From an uncultured Sphingobacteriales bacterium (GTDB lineage Bacteria > Bacteroidota > Bacteroidia > Chitinophagales > Chitinophagaceae), in NCBI GenBank assembly GCA_937991535.1, contig CALKHN010000071.1, positions 1 through 64,000 on the forward strand: a stretch of 64,000 nt of DNA. Reading direction: 5' to 3'. Position numbers and translations under genes: made by a program. Below the pieces are notes generated by a model that saw nothing but the letters and a program-made list of their open reading frames with translations, was not told where the DNA came from and did no database searches. Below are positions 27,214-35,629 of the stretch, piece after piece. Numbering within the stretch: the first letter of the stretch is position 1; every line of letters starts with the position of its first letter.

Positions 27214-27675
27214 TTACCAGTTGTTCTTAATGCTGTTGTTTACCCTTTCCGGCACTTCAGCCGGTTTTTCCCTCCATTGCGGATCGTACCCAACAAAAAA
27301 AGAAAGCCACATGGTACGGGCCAGGCGCATTAAATACGGCTGCAATGCAACCAGAAGCAGTGCATTAAAAATTAGCCAGTAAAGCACCCTGGAGTCATGA
27401 ACAGATATGCCGATGGTAGCTGCCCACAATATCAGGGTAGCAACGCTTATGGCAATAGCAAGTCCGTAACTTACATAGCCTGTACCGTAATAAAACCCTA
27501 CTTCAAGGTCAAAATGCTGGCCGCAGACATCGCATTTCTCGTTCATCTTCATGAATTGTTTCAGGTGGTATGGATTAGAGTCTGTGAACATTTTGCCCCG
27601 GCGGCAGCGTGGACATTGTGTTTTGCACATGCTAACCAGGAGAGAAGGTTTTTTACTGTTTAATGATGCTGACAT
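27214..27675 (-). CDS. DUF983 family membrane protein
   Basis: A 153-residue protein. The N-terminal zinc-ribbon-like part has two CxxC pairs (CPRCRRGKMF and CDVCGQHFDLEVGFYYG). Two transmembrane helices follow (about 82-100 and 105-125), then the cytoplasmic-looking tail WLSFFVGYDPQW. This is the pattern of DUF983, whose function is unknown; some members lie near cytochrome oxidase genes, which is not the case here. It starts 9 bp after the stop of the AraC-type gene, so the two are probably one operon. Confidence 0.85.
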   Translation of the reverse strand: MSASLNSKKPSLLVSMCKTQCPRCRRGKMFTDSNPYHLKQFMKMNEKCDVCGQHFDLEVGFYYGTGYVSYGLAIAISVATLILWAATIGISVHDSRVLYWLIFNALLLVALQPYLMRLARTMWLSFFVGYDPQWREKPAEVPERVNNSIKNNW

Positions 27676-27684
27676 AGTTTTACA

Positions 27685-28572
27685 TTAATGTTGTTTATAA
27701 TTTTTGTTTCGAAACGCCTCCGGCGTTGTATGAGTGTATTTTTTAAAGAATTTTACGAAATAGGAGTTGTCCGGAAAGTTAAGTTCCAATGCTATATCAC
27801 CTACCGATAAATCAAAATTGATCAGCAGGCGCTTTGCTTCGAGTAAGATCCTGTTCCGGATTACTTCCCCCGCGGAAATACCCAGGTAATCTTTGCACAA
27901 TGCATTTAAATGATTGGGGGTGATGTACAGCAACCCGGCATAATCTTTTGGAAGCTTTAGGGTTTTGAAATTACCCTCAATAAGTCTTTGGAAGTTGCGC
28001 AGGATAACGGAATTGTAACCTGCAACTTCATTTTTTATTATTCTGGGGCCATCTCTTTCTACTTTTAAAAAAAGCTGTATCAATAAAGTTGCAATCATCA
28101 ATTGAGAGGTAGTCTGTTTTTCAGATTGTTCAAATAATATCGCTTCAAAAATTGGTTCAACCTGCTGCTGAGTATCTTCTTTTAACAGCAATACCTGGTG
28201 CGCTGCAATTTGATCGAAGAAAGAAAACTGGTCAATAATATTAGAATTGATAAATAGCTGGTCAAAAAAAGTGGAAGAGAAATTTACAATATAGCCGTCT
28301 ACGCCTTCATTAAAATACCACTTGTGCACCTGTCCGGGCCGCATAAAATAGATCATTCCTTTTTGAACCGGAAATGTCACGAAATCCACCACATGTTCAC
28401 CTGAACCTCCGGTAAAGTATACCAAATGGTAGAAAGCATGGTTATGGGCTACTTCAAGATGGGGATTGCTGCTGAGGTATCTTTTAAACCGGTCGGCGTT
28501 CAGCAGGTTGTTGTGCGATTTGTTGGCAACAAGATTATGAATATCAAAAGTGGGGTAAATAGGTTTCGCCAT
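27685..28572 (-). CDS. AraC family transcriptional regulator
   Basis: 295 residues. The N-terminal cupin-type sensor domain contains HNHAFYHLVYFTGGSGEHVVDF and MRPGQVHKWYF. The C-terminal double helix-turn-helix has LYITPNHLNALCKDYLGISAGEVI and the second HTH with LELNFPDNSYFVKFFKKYTHTTPEAFR. It binds DNA as an activator or repressor in response to a small ligand, not identifiable here. It is divergent from tatC and upstream of the DUF983 gene. Confidence 0.9.
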   Translation of the reverse strand: MAKPIYPTFDIHNLVANKSHNNLLNADRFKRYLSSNPHLEVAHNHAFYHLVYFTGGSGEHVVDFVTFPVQKGMIYFMRPGQVHKWYFNEGVDGYIVNFSSTFFDQLFINSNIIDQFSFFDQIAAHQVLLLKEDTQQQVEPIFEAILFEQSEKQTTSQLMIATLLIQLFLKVERDGPRIIKNEVAGYNSVILRNFQRLIEGNFKTLKLPKDYAGLLYITPNHLNALCKDYLGISAGEVIRNRILLEAKRLLINFDLSVGDIALELNFPDNSYFVKFFKKYTHTTPEAFRNKNYKQH

Positions 28573-28838
28573 GATTTGTACTTAAGTGCAAAGTTACTCT
28601 ATATAGCGGGTTTATTACGGAGGATTAACCTAGTTTTATGGTATTATTTACTGATAATTGAAAAATGCCGCAATAGAACGACGGGAAAAAAGGACCTGAT
28701 TAAGGTTGTTTTTGTAACTGAATTGTTAAACCGGCTGAATACTGGTTTTTATTTTCTGCATTTGTAACAATGAGCCGCGATACAATTATGGGTAAGATCA
28801 GTTTTTTCGTTAGGTTTGCTACCTCAATTTTTAATTAA

Positions 28839-29720
28839 TTGGCAATAGAATCACAAAGGAAATCTTTTTTTAAGCGGATCAGGGGACAGCAGGATGCTGA
28901 AGACGCGGAAATGAGTTTTATAGACCATTTGGAAGCACTCCGCTGGCATATTGTACGTTCAGTAGTGGCGGTATTGATTTTTGCCATTGCCATCTTTCTA
29001 AATATTGACTGGATATTTGACAATGTGATCATGGGTCCTACCCAGGAGGGTTTTATTTCTTACAAACTGTTTTGTGCATTAAGCCATAAAATAGGTATGG
29101 GCGATTCTTTATGTATGCCGCCTATTGCCATGAAAATACAGGTCACTACTGTAAGTGGTACCTTTATGTCAAGTATTTCCATAGCTGCGATCGGCGGCAT
29201 ACTGGCAGCCTTTCCCTATTTGTGCTGGGAAGTCTGGCGTTTTGTAAAGCCTGCATTAAAAGAACAGGAGCTAAAACATACCCGCGGCATTATTTTCTGG
29301 GTTTCCTTTTTCTTTTTCCTGGGAGCGGCATTTGGCTATTTTTTATTGGCGCCGTTCACTTTTAATTTCCTGTATAACTATTCTTTGGGCTCCCAGCAAA
29401 TACTGGATTACAAACCTATGCTGAGTGATTATCTTGATTCTATCATTGATATAACCATAGGGTCGGGCGTTGCTTTTGAACTGCCAATGGCTTCGTGGGT
29501 GCTGGCCAGGGTGGGTTTACTTACAGCCGGATTTTTGCGTACCTACCGTAAATATGCTTATATAGCCTTATTGGTACTCGCCGCTATCATTACACCTTCG
29601 CCCGACTGGGGAAGCCAGATGATCGTTTGCGTCCCGCTTTTTCTTTTATACGAGATCAGCGTTATTATTGCCGCGAGGGTTAACAAAAAGAGTGATAAAA
29701 AATGGGAGGAATGGAGTTAG
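28839..29720 (+). CDS. tatC: Twin-arginine translocase subunit TatC
   Basis: A 293-residue inner-membrane protein with six transmembrane helices, the Tat signal-peptide receptor. Diagnostic segments are MSFIDHLEALRWHIVRS near the N-terminus, FPYLCWEVWRFVKPALKEQE, and FELPMASWVLARVGLLT followed by the YRKYAYIALLVLAAIITPSPD block. The start is a TTG at 28839, forced by an in-frame TAA immediately before it; the next ATG (residue 25) would remove the cytoplasmic N-tail. An insertion of about 50 residues after the first helix is common in Bacteroidota TatC. No tatA/B gene is adjacent. Confidence 0.93.
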   Translation: MAIESQRKSFFKRIRGQQDAEDAEMSFIDHLEALRWHIVRSVVAVLIFAIAIFLNIDWIFDNVIMGPTQEGFISYKLFCALSHKIGMGDSLCMPPIAMKIQVTTVSGTFMSSISIAAIGGILAAFPYLCWEVWRFVKPALKEQELKHTRGIIFWVSFFFFLGAAFGYFLLAPFTFNFLYNYSLGSQQILDYKPMLSDYLDSIIDITIGSGVAFELPMASWVLARVGLLTAGFLRTYRKYAYIALLVLAAIITPSPDWGSQMIVCVPLFLLYEISVIIAARVNKKSDKKWEEWS

Positions 29721-29850
29721 GGAATGAATAGTGAGGGGTGAAAGGGGTGAAAGTGAGAGGAGGGAAGTGAAAGTTTGAGATAATTCTTCGTACACCAAGG
29801 AATCAATGCTTTTGCGTTGGCGTCTTTTCATTTGGCTTTCAGCGGGGTTT
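29721..29850 (+). repeat. Degenerate heptad/GTGA-rich tract downstream of tatC
   Basis: The first part (29721-29785) is purine-rich with repeated TGA-ending words, GGAATGA, ATAGTGA, GGGGTGA, then irregular units. The second part, read on the minus strand (29850-29785), contains ATGAAAA, GACGCCA, ACGCAAA, similar to the tract at 4951. Phase is less strict than in the best arrays. Confidence 0.45.
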
Positions 29851-29949
29851 GCCTCAACTCTCTTATTCACTGAATATTTTTTACCTGCAACTATCTTTTT
29901 CCTGTCTGTATCAATAAATTGTAGTATTATGTAGATAAATCAGGGTAAA

Positions 29950-30420
29950 ATGGCGTCAAAATTAAATTTAGACAAATTAGACCTGCAAATTATATCAGCT
30001 ATGATGGAAGATGCCGGAGTATCGTATGCTGACCTTGGAAAAAATCTTTCCGTATCAGGCGGTACCATACATGTGCGCATTAAAAAGCTACAGGAAAGTG
30101 GTATCGTAAAAGGCACCCGGCTTAACGTGGAATTAAAGGAACTGGGTTACGATATCACGGCCTTCGTAGGCATCTACCTCGAAAAAAGTTCTTTATACGA
30201 TACTGTAGCCAAGGACCTGAAAAGAATACCCGAAATTGTTCGGCTTAATTATACTACCGGCAATTATAGTATGTTCATCGAAATTGTATGCAGGGATATC
30301 ACCCAGTTGAGGCATGTGTTGCATGATGAACTGCAAAAAATAAAAGGCATTGAACGAACCGAAACATTAATATCGCTGGAAGAAAGCTTTAACCGTAATG
30401 TACAGGTAGGGCCGTTGTAA
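29950..30420 (+). CDS. Lrp/AsnC family transcriptional regulator
   Basis: 156 residues. The N-terminal helix-turn-helix (LDLQIISAMMEDAGVSYADLGKNLSVSGGTIHVRIKKLQ) is followed by a RAM ligand-binding domain (AFVGIYLEKSSLYDTVAKDLKRI through TLISLEESF). Such regulators form octamers and respond to amino acids. The ligand is not visible from context. It is monocistronic between two repeat tracts. Confidence 0.9.
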   Translation: MASKLNLDKLDLQIISAMMEDAGVSYADLGKNLSVSGGTIHVRIKKLQESGIVKGTRLNVELKELGYDITAFVGIYLEKSSLYDTVAKDLKRIPEIVRLNYTTGNYSMFIEIVCRDITQLRHVLHDELQKIKGIERTETLISLEESFNRNVQVGPL

Positions 30421-30427
30421 TTGGCAA

Positions 30428-30611
30428 AGCACCAAGAACCAAATAGCAAGAACCAAATGTAACTCAAATCCGAAGCCATAAGCTCTCAATCCGAAGGAAT
30501 ACAACGATGAACAAAAAACCATAAATCCAAAATCCTAAGGCTGTCAGCAGTGGACTATGAGTTATCAGCACAAACACACCCGATAGCCGATCTTACCACT
30601 TCTCACTGTTC
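30428..30611 (+). repeat. Intergenic heptad-repeat array, proximal copy
   Basis: From 30428 the sequence reads in uninterrupted 7-nt words: AGCACCA, AGAACCA, AATAGCA, AGAACCA, AATGTAA, CTCAAAT, CCGAAGC and on, for at least 20 units to 30567. The phase continues less clearly up to the stop codon of the permease gene at 30612. The word order AGAACCA-AAT..-AGAACCA-AAT..-CCGAAGC is repeated in the array at 31727, in the same orientation. Confidence 0.7.
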
Positions 30612-31709
30612 TCACACTTTTCCCCTCACATCAAGCGCATCCCGCAGACCGTTGCCCAATAAATTAAAAGCCAGCACCAGCAGCATGATACAAATGCCCG
30701 GCGATATGGCCAGTAATGGATTATGAGTGATGATGAAATTGTAGTTTTCTTTAATCATTAGCCCCCAACTGGGCTGTGGTGGCTGCACGCCGATACCCAG
30801 AAAGCTCAGTCCTGCTTCAATAACAATAGCCGATGCAAAATTGGAAGCGGCCATTACCATTACCGGACCCAGTACATTGGGTAGTATATGCCGGAAGATG
30901 ATCCTGGTGTTGGTAAAGCCAAGTGCCCTGGCAGCTTCAATATACTGGAGTTCCCGGATACTCAGTACCTGCGTGCGAATAATCCTTGCCGTGTTTACCC
31001 ATAAGGTTAAGCCAACTGCAATAAATACCTGCCAGAAGCCTTTACCCAATGCCAGGGTAATGGCAAAAACAAGCAGTAAGGTGGGTATGCTCCACACCAC
31101 ATTAATAAACCACATAATAACATTATCTGTTCTGCCGCCAAAATACCCGGCAACAAGCCCCAGCACTATACCGATAGACAGCGAAATTACAACCGCTATG
31201 ATTCCAACGGCGAGGCTTACCCGCACTCCAACGATGAGGCGACTGAGAATGTCCCGGCCAAATTTATCCGTGCCCAGCCAAAAGGTTTTAGGCACAATCA
31301 GTGAGGCAGGATCTGTGTTCAGGCTTTTAATATAATACGACTGCCGTTCTTCTATGCCTTCATCAATGTATTGCTCTACAACAATACTGTCGCCCGCCTG
31401 CCGCCATGAGCGAACAGGTATATAATTGTAGGCATCCTCCTGTCCATTGAGCAATCTTTCAACAATGCCGGCTTTTTCTACAGCTTTATCTTTGGGGATC
31501 TTAAGAAACAACATGCTGAAACCCGGCTTTTGACCGCCAATTTCCAGGGTCATCCTGTTGGCGTTTGGCGAATGATCGGGGGCAAGCACGTAAGCACCGA
31601 GGCCTGTTAAGACAGCTAAGGCAATGATGCAAAGCCCAAAAACGGCCCCTTTGTTTTTCCGCAATCTTTTCCATGCAGACTGAAAAAAAGTAGGTGATGC
31701 ATTTTGCAC
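30612..31709 (-). CDS. oppC: ABC transporter permease (OppC/DppC family)
   Basis: About 366 residues. The N-terminal segment SAWKRLRKNKGAVFGLCIIAL is the OppC-type first helix. A long periplasmic loop follows (about 45-165), then five transmembrane helices and the permease signature EAARALGFTNTRIIFRHILPN that contacts the ATPase. It should form the peptide/nickel-type importer membrane pore with an OppB partner that is not adjacent. I placed the start at GTG 31709. The longer frame to 31787 begins at TTG and draws its first 20 or so residues from the heptad repeat array, which is unlikely to be native protein. The gene is bracketed by two repeat arrays. Confidence 0.85.
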   Translation of the reverse strand: MQNASPTFFQSAWKRLRKNKGAVFGLCIIALAVLTGLGAYVLAPDHSPNANRMTLEIGGQKPGFSMLFLKIPKDKAVEKAGIVERLLNGQEDAYNYIPVRSWRQAGDSIVVEQYIDEGIEERQSYYIKSLNTDPASLIVPKTFWLGTDKFGRDILSRLIVGVRVSLAVGIIAVVISLSIGIVLGLVAGYFGGRTDNVIMWFINVVWSIPTLLLVFAITLALGKGFWQVFIAVGLTLWVNTARIIRTQVLSIRELQYIEAARALGFTNTRIIFRHILPNVLGPVMVMAASNFASAIVIEAGLSFLGIGVQPPQPSWGLMIKENYNFIITHNPLLAISPGICIMLLVLAFNLLGNGLRDALDVRGKV

Positions 31710-31726
31710 GGCGTAAAATAAAGAAA

Positions 31727-31873
31727 AGAACCAAGAACCAAATGACAAGAACCAAATAAAAGACAAATCCGAAGCCGAAATCTCCAAATCCGAAGAGAAT
31801 ACAAAGCACTAAAAGACAAATAGCAAGAAACAAGGAGGCGGTCAGCTATCGGCAATTAGCAATCAGCCATAAG
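31727..31873 (+). repeat. Intergenic heptad-repeat array, distal copy
   Basis: Twenty-one consecutive 7-nt words: AGAACCA, AGAACCA, AATGACA, AGAACCA, AATAAAA, GACAAAT, CCGAAGC, CGAAATC, TCCAAAT, CCGAAGA, GAATACA, AAGCACT and so on, to CCATAAG at 31873. It covers the region just upstream of the permease gene and should include that gene's promoter or lie within its leader. Confidence 0.75.
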
Positions 31874-31956
31874 TAGTTATAGAAAAGCACCTGTAACTTA
31901 TGCAGATGATCTGACGCTCATTCATCACGTACCGGCCACCCTTTTTTTCATTCCCC

Positions 31957-33102
31957 TCATTTCACCTTCCTCCCCTTCCATTCGTAACTGCCGAAGCTTC
32001 CCCAAAAGCCAGCGATAACGGTGTAGGTTATATGCAACGGCTGAAACAAAGGAAACCATCGCATTAAGTGCTGAAGATTAAAATATTTCAATACCTCTTT
32101 TACAAAAGTCCACTCAATAATTGTTTTATAGAAAACGGTTACTGTAAAAAACAAAAGCCAGCCAGGCCGTACTATGCTTCCGGCCAATAAAACAAAAAGG
32201 CACAGATTAACGATATAAACAAGCGCAAGCACAAATACAATGCGCTTGTCGTTGTATTGGCCGGTTTTGCTGGCCCAGCGTATACGCTGGTTAAAAAAAG
32301 CTTTCCAGCTAAGCGCAGGTAGGGTTTCTACGGTTGCCTCCCTTGCTTTGAGGTAAGCTATATTACCCGGATATTTGCTGTATATTTTTTGCATAAGCAG
32401 CATATCATCGCCGGAAGCGATATGATTAATGTTTTCAAAGCCTTTTACTTCATTGAAAATTGTTTTTTCGTAGGCAAGGTTGGCGCCATTGCACATACTG
32501 TGAAATTTTTTATATACGGAAGCTGCCGTTATGCCCTGCAAAATGGCAAAATCTATGCTTTGAAAAACAGAAAGAAGTGAATTGCCGGATTTTATCTTAA
32601 CAGGCGATACAATAAAAACCGCTTTACTGTACTGGTGAAAAGCGGCAATCGTTCTAATCCAGTCTTTATGAAAAGTGCAATCGGCGTCGGTAGTAACAAT
32701 CAGGTTGCCGGTGGCCGCGTGTATAGCTGTTTCAATGGCTTTTTTCTTAAAGGCAACAGTTTCGGTATTGGCATCTGCTTGTTCGCACGGTGATATGAGT
32801 TGGATGCCTTCTTTGCTAAATTGCTTTACAATACCGGCAGTACGATCGGTTGAATAATCATCCACAATAATAATTTCAAGCAGCTCTTTTGGATAAGATT
32901 GCTGCAACAGGGATAAGATACATTGTTCAATTACAGCTTCTTCATTGCGCGCCGGAACAACCACCGAAATTTTTTCCGCAGCAACCAAATCATGTGGTGC
33001 ATTACTGTCGAAATGGGGAACCTGTTTCCACGACTGATGGTAATAGTGTATCATAAAATAATAAGCACCCAATAAAGTAAGGCTTATGATAAATAGTATC
33101 AT
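31957..33102 (-). CDS. Family 2 glycosyltransferase, membrane-bound
   Basis: About 381 residues. An N-terminal transmembrane helix is followed by the GT2 catalytic domain with VVPARNEEAVIEQCILSLL and IIIVDDYSTDRT. The metal site is TTDADC, and QRIRWASK (QxxRW motif) is typical of processive enzymes. Three C-terminal membrane helices follow. It probably transfers sugars from nucleotide donors to a lipid or polysaccharide at the inner membrane. The start is ATG 33102; the longer frame uses a GTG two codons upstream. It lies 18 bp downstream of the hydrolase gene, probably co-transcribed. Confidence 0.88.
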   Translation of the reverse strand: MILFIISLTLLGAYYFMIHYYHQSWKQVPHFDSNAPHDLVAAEKISVVVPARNEEAVIEQCILSLLQQSYPKELLEIIIVDDYSTDRTAGIVKQFSKEGIQLISPCEQADANTETVAFKKKAIETAIHAATGNLIVTTDADCTFHKDWIRTIAAFHQYSKAVFIVSPVKIKSGNSLLSVFQSIDFAILQGITAASVYKKFHSMCNGANLAYEKTIFNEVKGFENINHIASGDDMLLMQKIYSKYPGNIAYLKAREATVETLPALSWKAFFNQRIRWASKTGQYNDKRIVFVLALVYIVNLCLFVLLAGSIVRPGWLLFFTVTVFYKTIIEWTFVKEVLKYFNLQHLMRWFPLFQPLHITYTVIAGFWGSFGSYEWKGRKVK

Positions 33103-33126
33103 GCGCACAAATTAGGGCAAATTGTG

Positions 33127-33930
33127 TTACTGCAGTAAGGACGCTATTTCTGCTGTATTTTTTTCGTTCAATATTCTGTGTCCGCATGGCAGCACATGCA
33201 GTGTACAGGTATTTTCAATACCTTTTTTAAACTGGCTGCCTGTAGTATGGCGTATTACCCTGTCGTACCGGCCATATATTAAGAACGCCGGTGTATGGTT
33301 TTTTTGAATAAGTTTTTTTATATTTTTTGCATCAGGCCTTAATTTTCGCATGGTGGTCCATATTGTATACAATTGCATACGTTTATCCTGCTGGTTGAGG
33401 TGTTGGTGCACGTAATTATATACGCCCATATTGATCATCTTTATATTTTTAAGCACTTTGGTAACTTTAAAAAAAATACCGGGCTTTTTCATAAAGTATT
33501 TAAACAGCCGGTTACCCAAAGTGGTTTGCGTTGCGAGCCAGTACCAGAAATTAATTTTTAAGCCATCCGGAGCCAGCAGTATCAATTGTTGTATGCGCTG
33601 CGGGATTTGCTCATATACCGATAGCGCTACTCTTCCACCCATACTATATCCCGCCAGTGAAAAATGTTGGTTATGCAAAACCGGTATATTGTTTATGATA
33701 TTGATAATATCTTCTGTTGTACATACCATTCCTTCATTCCAAACTGTTTTTCCGTGCAATGGAAGATCAATAGCGAAGATGGTATATGTATCGCCAAGCT
33801 GGCGGGCAAGGGGCATAAAGCTGTCGGCCGTTTCGCCAAAACCATGAAAGCAAAGCAATGGTTTTTCACCCTTTCCCCATTGCCAACAATGGATTTGCGA
33901 ACTTTTGTATAGAATGAAAAATGATGACAT
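33127..33930 (-). CDS. Alpha/beta hydrolase
   Basis: 267 residues with the alpha/beta hydrolase fold. Visible are the oxyanion segment LLCFHGFGETADS, the nucleophile elbow AGYSMGGR, the acid residue in LIYGRYDRVI and the catalytic His in LPCGHRILNEKN. No signal peptide is seen, so it is cytoplasmic. The substrate cannot be told. The start is ATG 33930; the TTG at 33942 is weaker. The glycosyltransferase gene follows closely on the same strand. Confidence 0.85.
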   Translation of the reverse strand: MSSFFILYKSSQIHCWQWGKGEKPLLCFHGFGETADSFMPLARQLGDTYTIFAIDLPLHGKTVWNEGMVCTTEDIINIINNIPVLHNQHFSLAGYSMGGRVALSVYEQIPQRIQQLILLAPDGLKINFWYWLATQTTLGNRLFKYFMKKPGIFFKVTKVLKNIKMINMGVYNYVHQHLNQQDKRMQLYTIWTTMRKLRPDAKNIKKLIQKNHTPAFLIYGRYDRVIRHTTGSQFKKGIENTCTLHVLPCGHRILNEKNTAEIASLLQ

Positions 33931-33991
33931 ACAGCTTTTCAAATGTAAGCGAAAACAATGAGCCGTTTTTAGCAGGTGCTTTTTGATAGGT

Positions 33992-34021
33992 AAAAAAAGA
34001 GGCTGTCATTTATAACAGCCC
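33992..34021 (-). terminator. Rho-independent terminator downstream of susD
   Basis: On the minus strand GGGCTGTT and the complementary AACAGCC/GGCTGTC arms form a stem of about 7 bp (GGCTGT / ACAGCC) with an A/T-rich loop, followed by a run of T (complement of 33992-33998). It lies about 80 bp after the susD stop. Confidence 0.75.
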
Positions 34022-34102
34022 CTGGTTTCCCAAAAGGATTAAAATTTTCCTGAAGTATTTCTCACAGCCCAGAATTAATAGATTGGAGATGTATTAATCA
34101 TT

Positions 34103-35590
34103 TTACTTAACCCACCATGGTTCAGAACTGATTTTATCATTGCCTTCCCCAAACTGGCTGCTAATTGCTGCCGAAACGTTGGCAGCATTATTATTGTATT
34201 CTGCCTGTGGATAAATCCAACGAAAAGGGATGGAAACACCCGGAGGACGGCGGAATGAGGGATAGCCGGTTCTGAGATGATCAAAAAACGGTCCCCAGGG
34301 CGATTGTTGAAATGCCCGCAAATAGCGCTGCATAATCACTTTTTCAATCTTTTCTTCCGTTGTTGCGGCGGTTGAAAGGCTATTAACCGGTTTTGCAAGA
34401 TAGGCCTCCGCCTTTGCCTGAGTTACATAGCTGCCTAAGCCTTTTGCATAAGTTTCATAAAACTTAAAGGATGATTTTACTCCTTCGTTGTAATAATCTT
34501 CCGCATCACCCGCAACCCAGCCCCGAACAATTGCTTCTGCAATAATCAATTGCTGTTCGGCATATCCTATCAGTACTATTGGCTCAGTAGTGGGATCTTT
34601 ATGATACCGGTTATTAACTTTGGATGTCTTGCCATTGGCTGCTTTTGTATTTACTTCCGCATAAGGGGCAGCAGGATCTCCGCCTTCATAGCTGGCAAAG
34701 TTATCAATAGCTAAACCTGCATCTTCCGCATTTTTGGTTTGCGTGCAGTATATAAATAACCGGGGATCCTCACGATCCTGCAAGCGACGTATAAAAGTAG
34801 AATCCATATACATACCCGAACCATATCCGCTGGAATTGAATTCAGGATAGCGGTTTCCCTGCTGGTCAAGGAACACCAGTTGTGCATCATCTTCGTTGCC
34901 GTTAAAAATGGGTTCACTCGTAACGATCTGGGCAAAAGTTGATTTAATACTTAAATCAGCATCACCCTCTTTCCTGGAAAGATACATCAGCACTTTCAGG
35001 CGCAATGCATTTACCAGCTTTCGCCATTTGGTAACATCCCCCTTGTAAATAATATCACCGGCAATAATTGTATTTTCAGCCGCGAGTATATCATTGGCTT
35101 CTTTCAATTCAGCCAGGATTCCTTTAAATACCTCCTTTTGAGCATCATAAACCGGTGGAATGTATTCTGCCTGTGTTTCACCCTGTAATGCCTGAGAATA
35201 AGGTACATCGCCGAAGGTAAGGGTAAGGTTTAGAAAATAAAATGCTCTGAAAAACTTACCCAGTGCAACATAAACCTTGCTATTGATGCGTTCCGCTTCT
35301 TCCATCATTTTGGTTACATCCCGCATCCTGGAATAGTTGCTAAAATCGGAACGATCCCATTTATAATATTGACCGGTGCTTTCACCATCTGTTTGTACCA
35401 GCATTTTCATGGCGTAAAGTGAACCGGTTCCTGCATTAAGCTGAAATGCATTCCATTGAATCTGGGTGAGTTGAAGTTGGGGGTGCGCTTCGGTTACCCG
35501 GTTAGGGTCTATGTTTATCTCTGCCAGGTCCTTCTTACAGGAAACCATTCCGAAAGCAGCCGCAGTAATGATTAAAAGTATCTTCTTCAT
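34103..35590 (-). CDS. susD: SusD/RagB-like outer-membrane lipoprotein
   Basis: A 495-residue surface lipoprotein. The lipobox is FGMVSCKKD, followed by DLAEINIDPNRVTEAHPQLQLTQIQWN, typical of the SusD_2-type group that pairs with SusC. It has TPR-like helices and acts as the lid of a SusC channel, catching a nutrient at the surface. The C-terminal RYLRAFQQSPWGPFFDHLRTGYPSFRRP block is a known signature of this group. It lies 39 bp after susC and is co-transcribed. No glycoside hydrolase, sulfatase or peptidase sits beside the pair, so the substrate is unknown. Confidence 0.93.
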   Translation of the reverse strand: MKKILLIITAAAFGMVSCKKDLAEINIDPNRVTEAHPQLQLTQIQWNAFQLNAGTGSLYAMKMLVQTDGESTGQYYKWDRSDFSNYSRMRDVTKMMEEAERINSKVYVALGKFFRAFYFLNLTLTFGDVPYSQALQGETQAEYIPPVYDAQKEVFKGILAELKEANDILAAENTIIAGDIIYKGDVTKWRKLVNALRLKVLMYLSRKEGDADLSIKSTFAQIVTSEPIFNGNEDDAQLVFLDQQGNRYPEFNSSGYGSGMYMDSTFIRRLQDREDPRLFIYCTQTKNAEDAGLAIDNFASYEGGDPAAPYAEVNTKAANGKTSKVNNRYHKDPTTEPIVLIGYAEQQLIIAEAIVRGWVAGDAEDYYNEGVKSSFKFYETYAKGLGSYVTQAKAEAYLAKPVNSLSTAATTEEKIEKVIMQRYLRAFQQSPWGPFFDHLRTGYPSFRRPPGVSIPFRWIYPQAEYNNNAANVSAAISSQFGEGNDKISSEPWWVK

Positions 35591-35629
35591 ATCGTTCTAA
35601 ATCTTTAAAGTGTTTAATAAGGTGAACTA

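Noticed and set aside
30428..31873. CRISPR array as an explanation of the repeats
   Set aside because: There are no uniform repeats of 25-40 bp with unique spacers and no cas genes; the period is 7 bp and degenerate.
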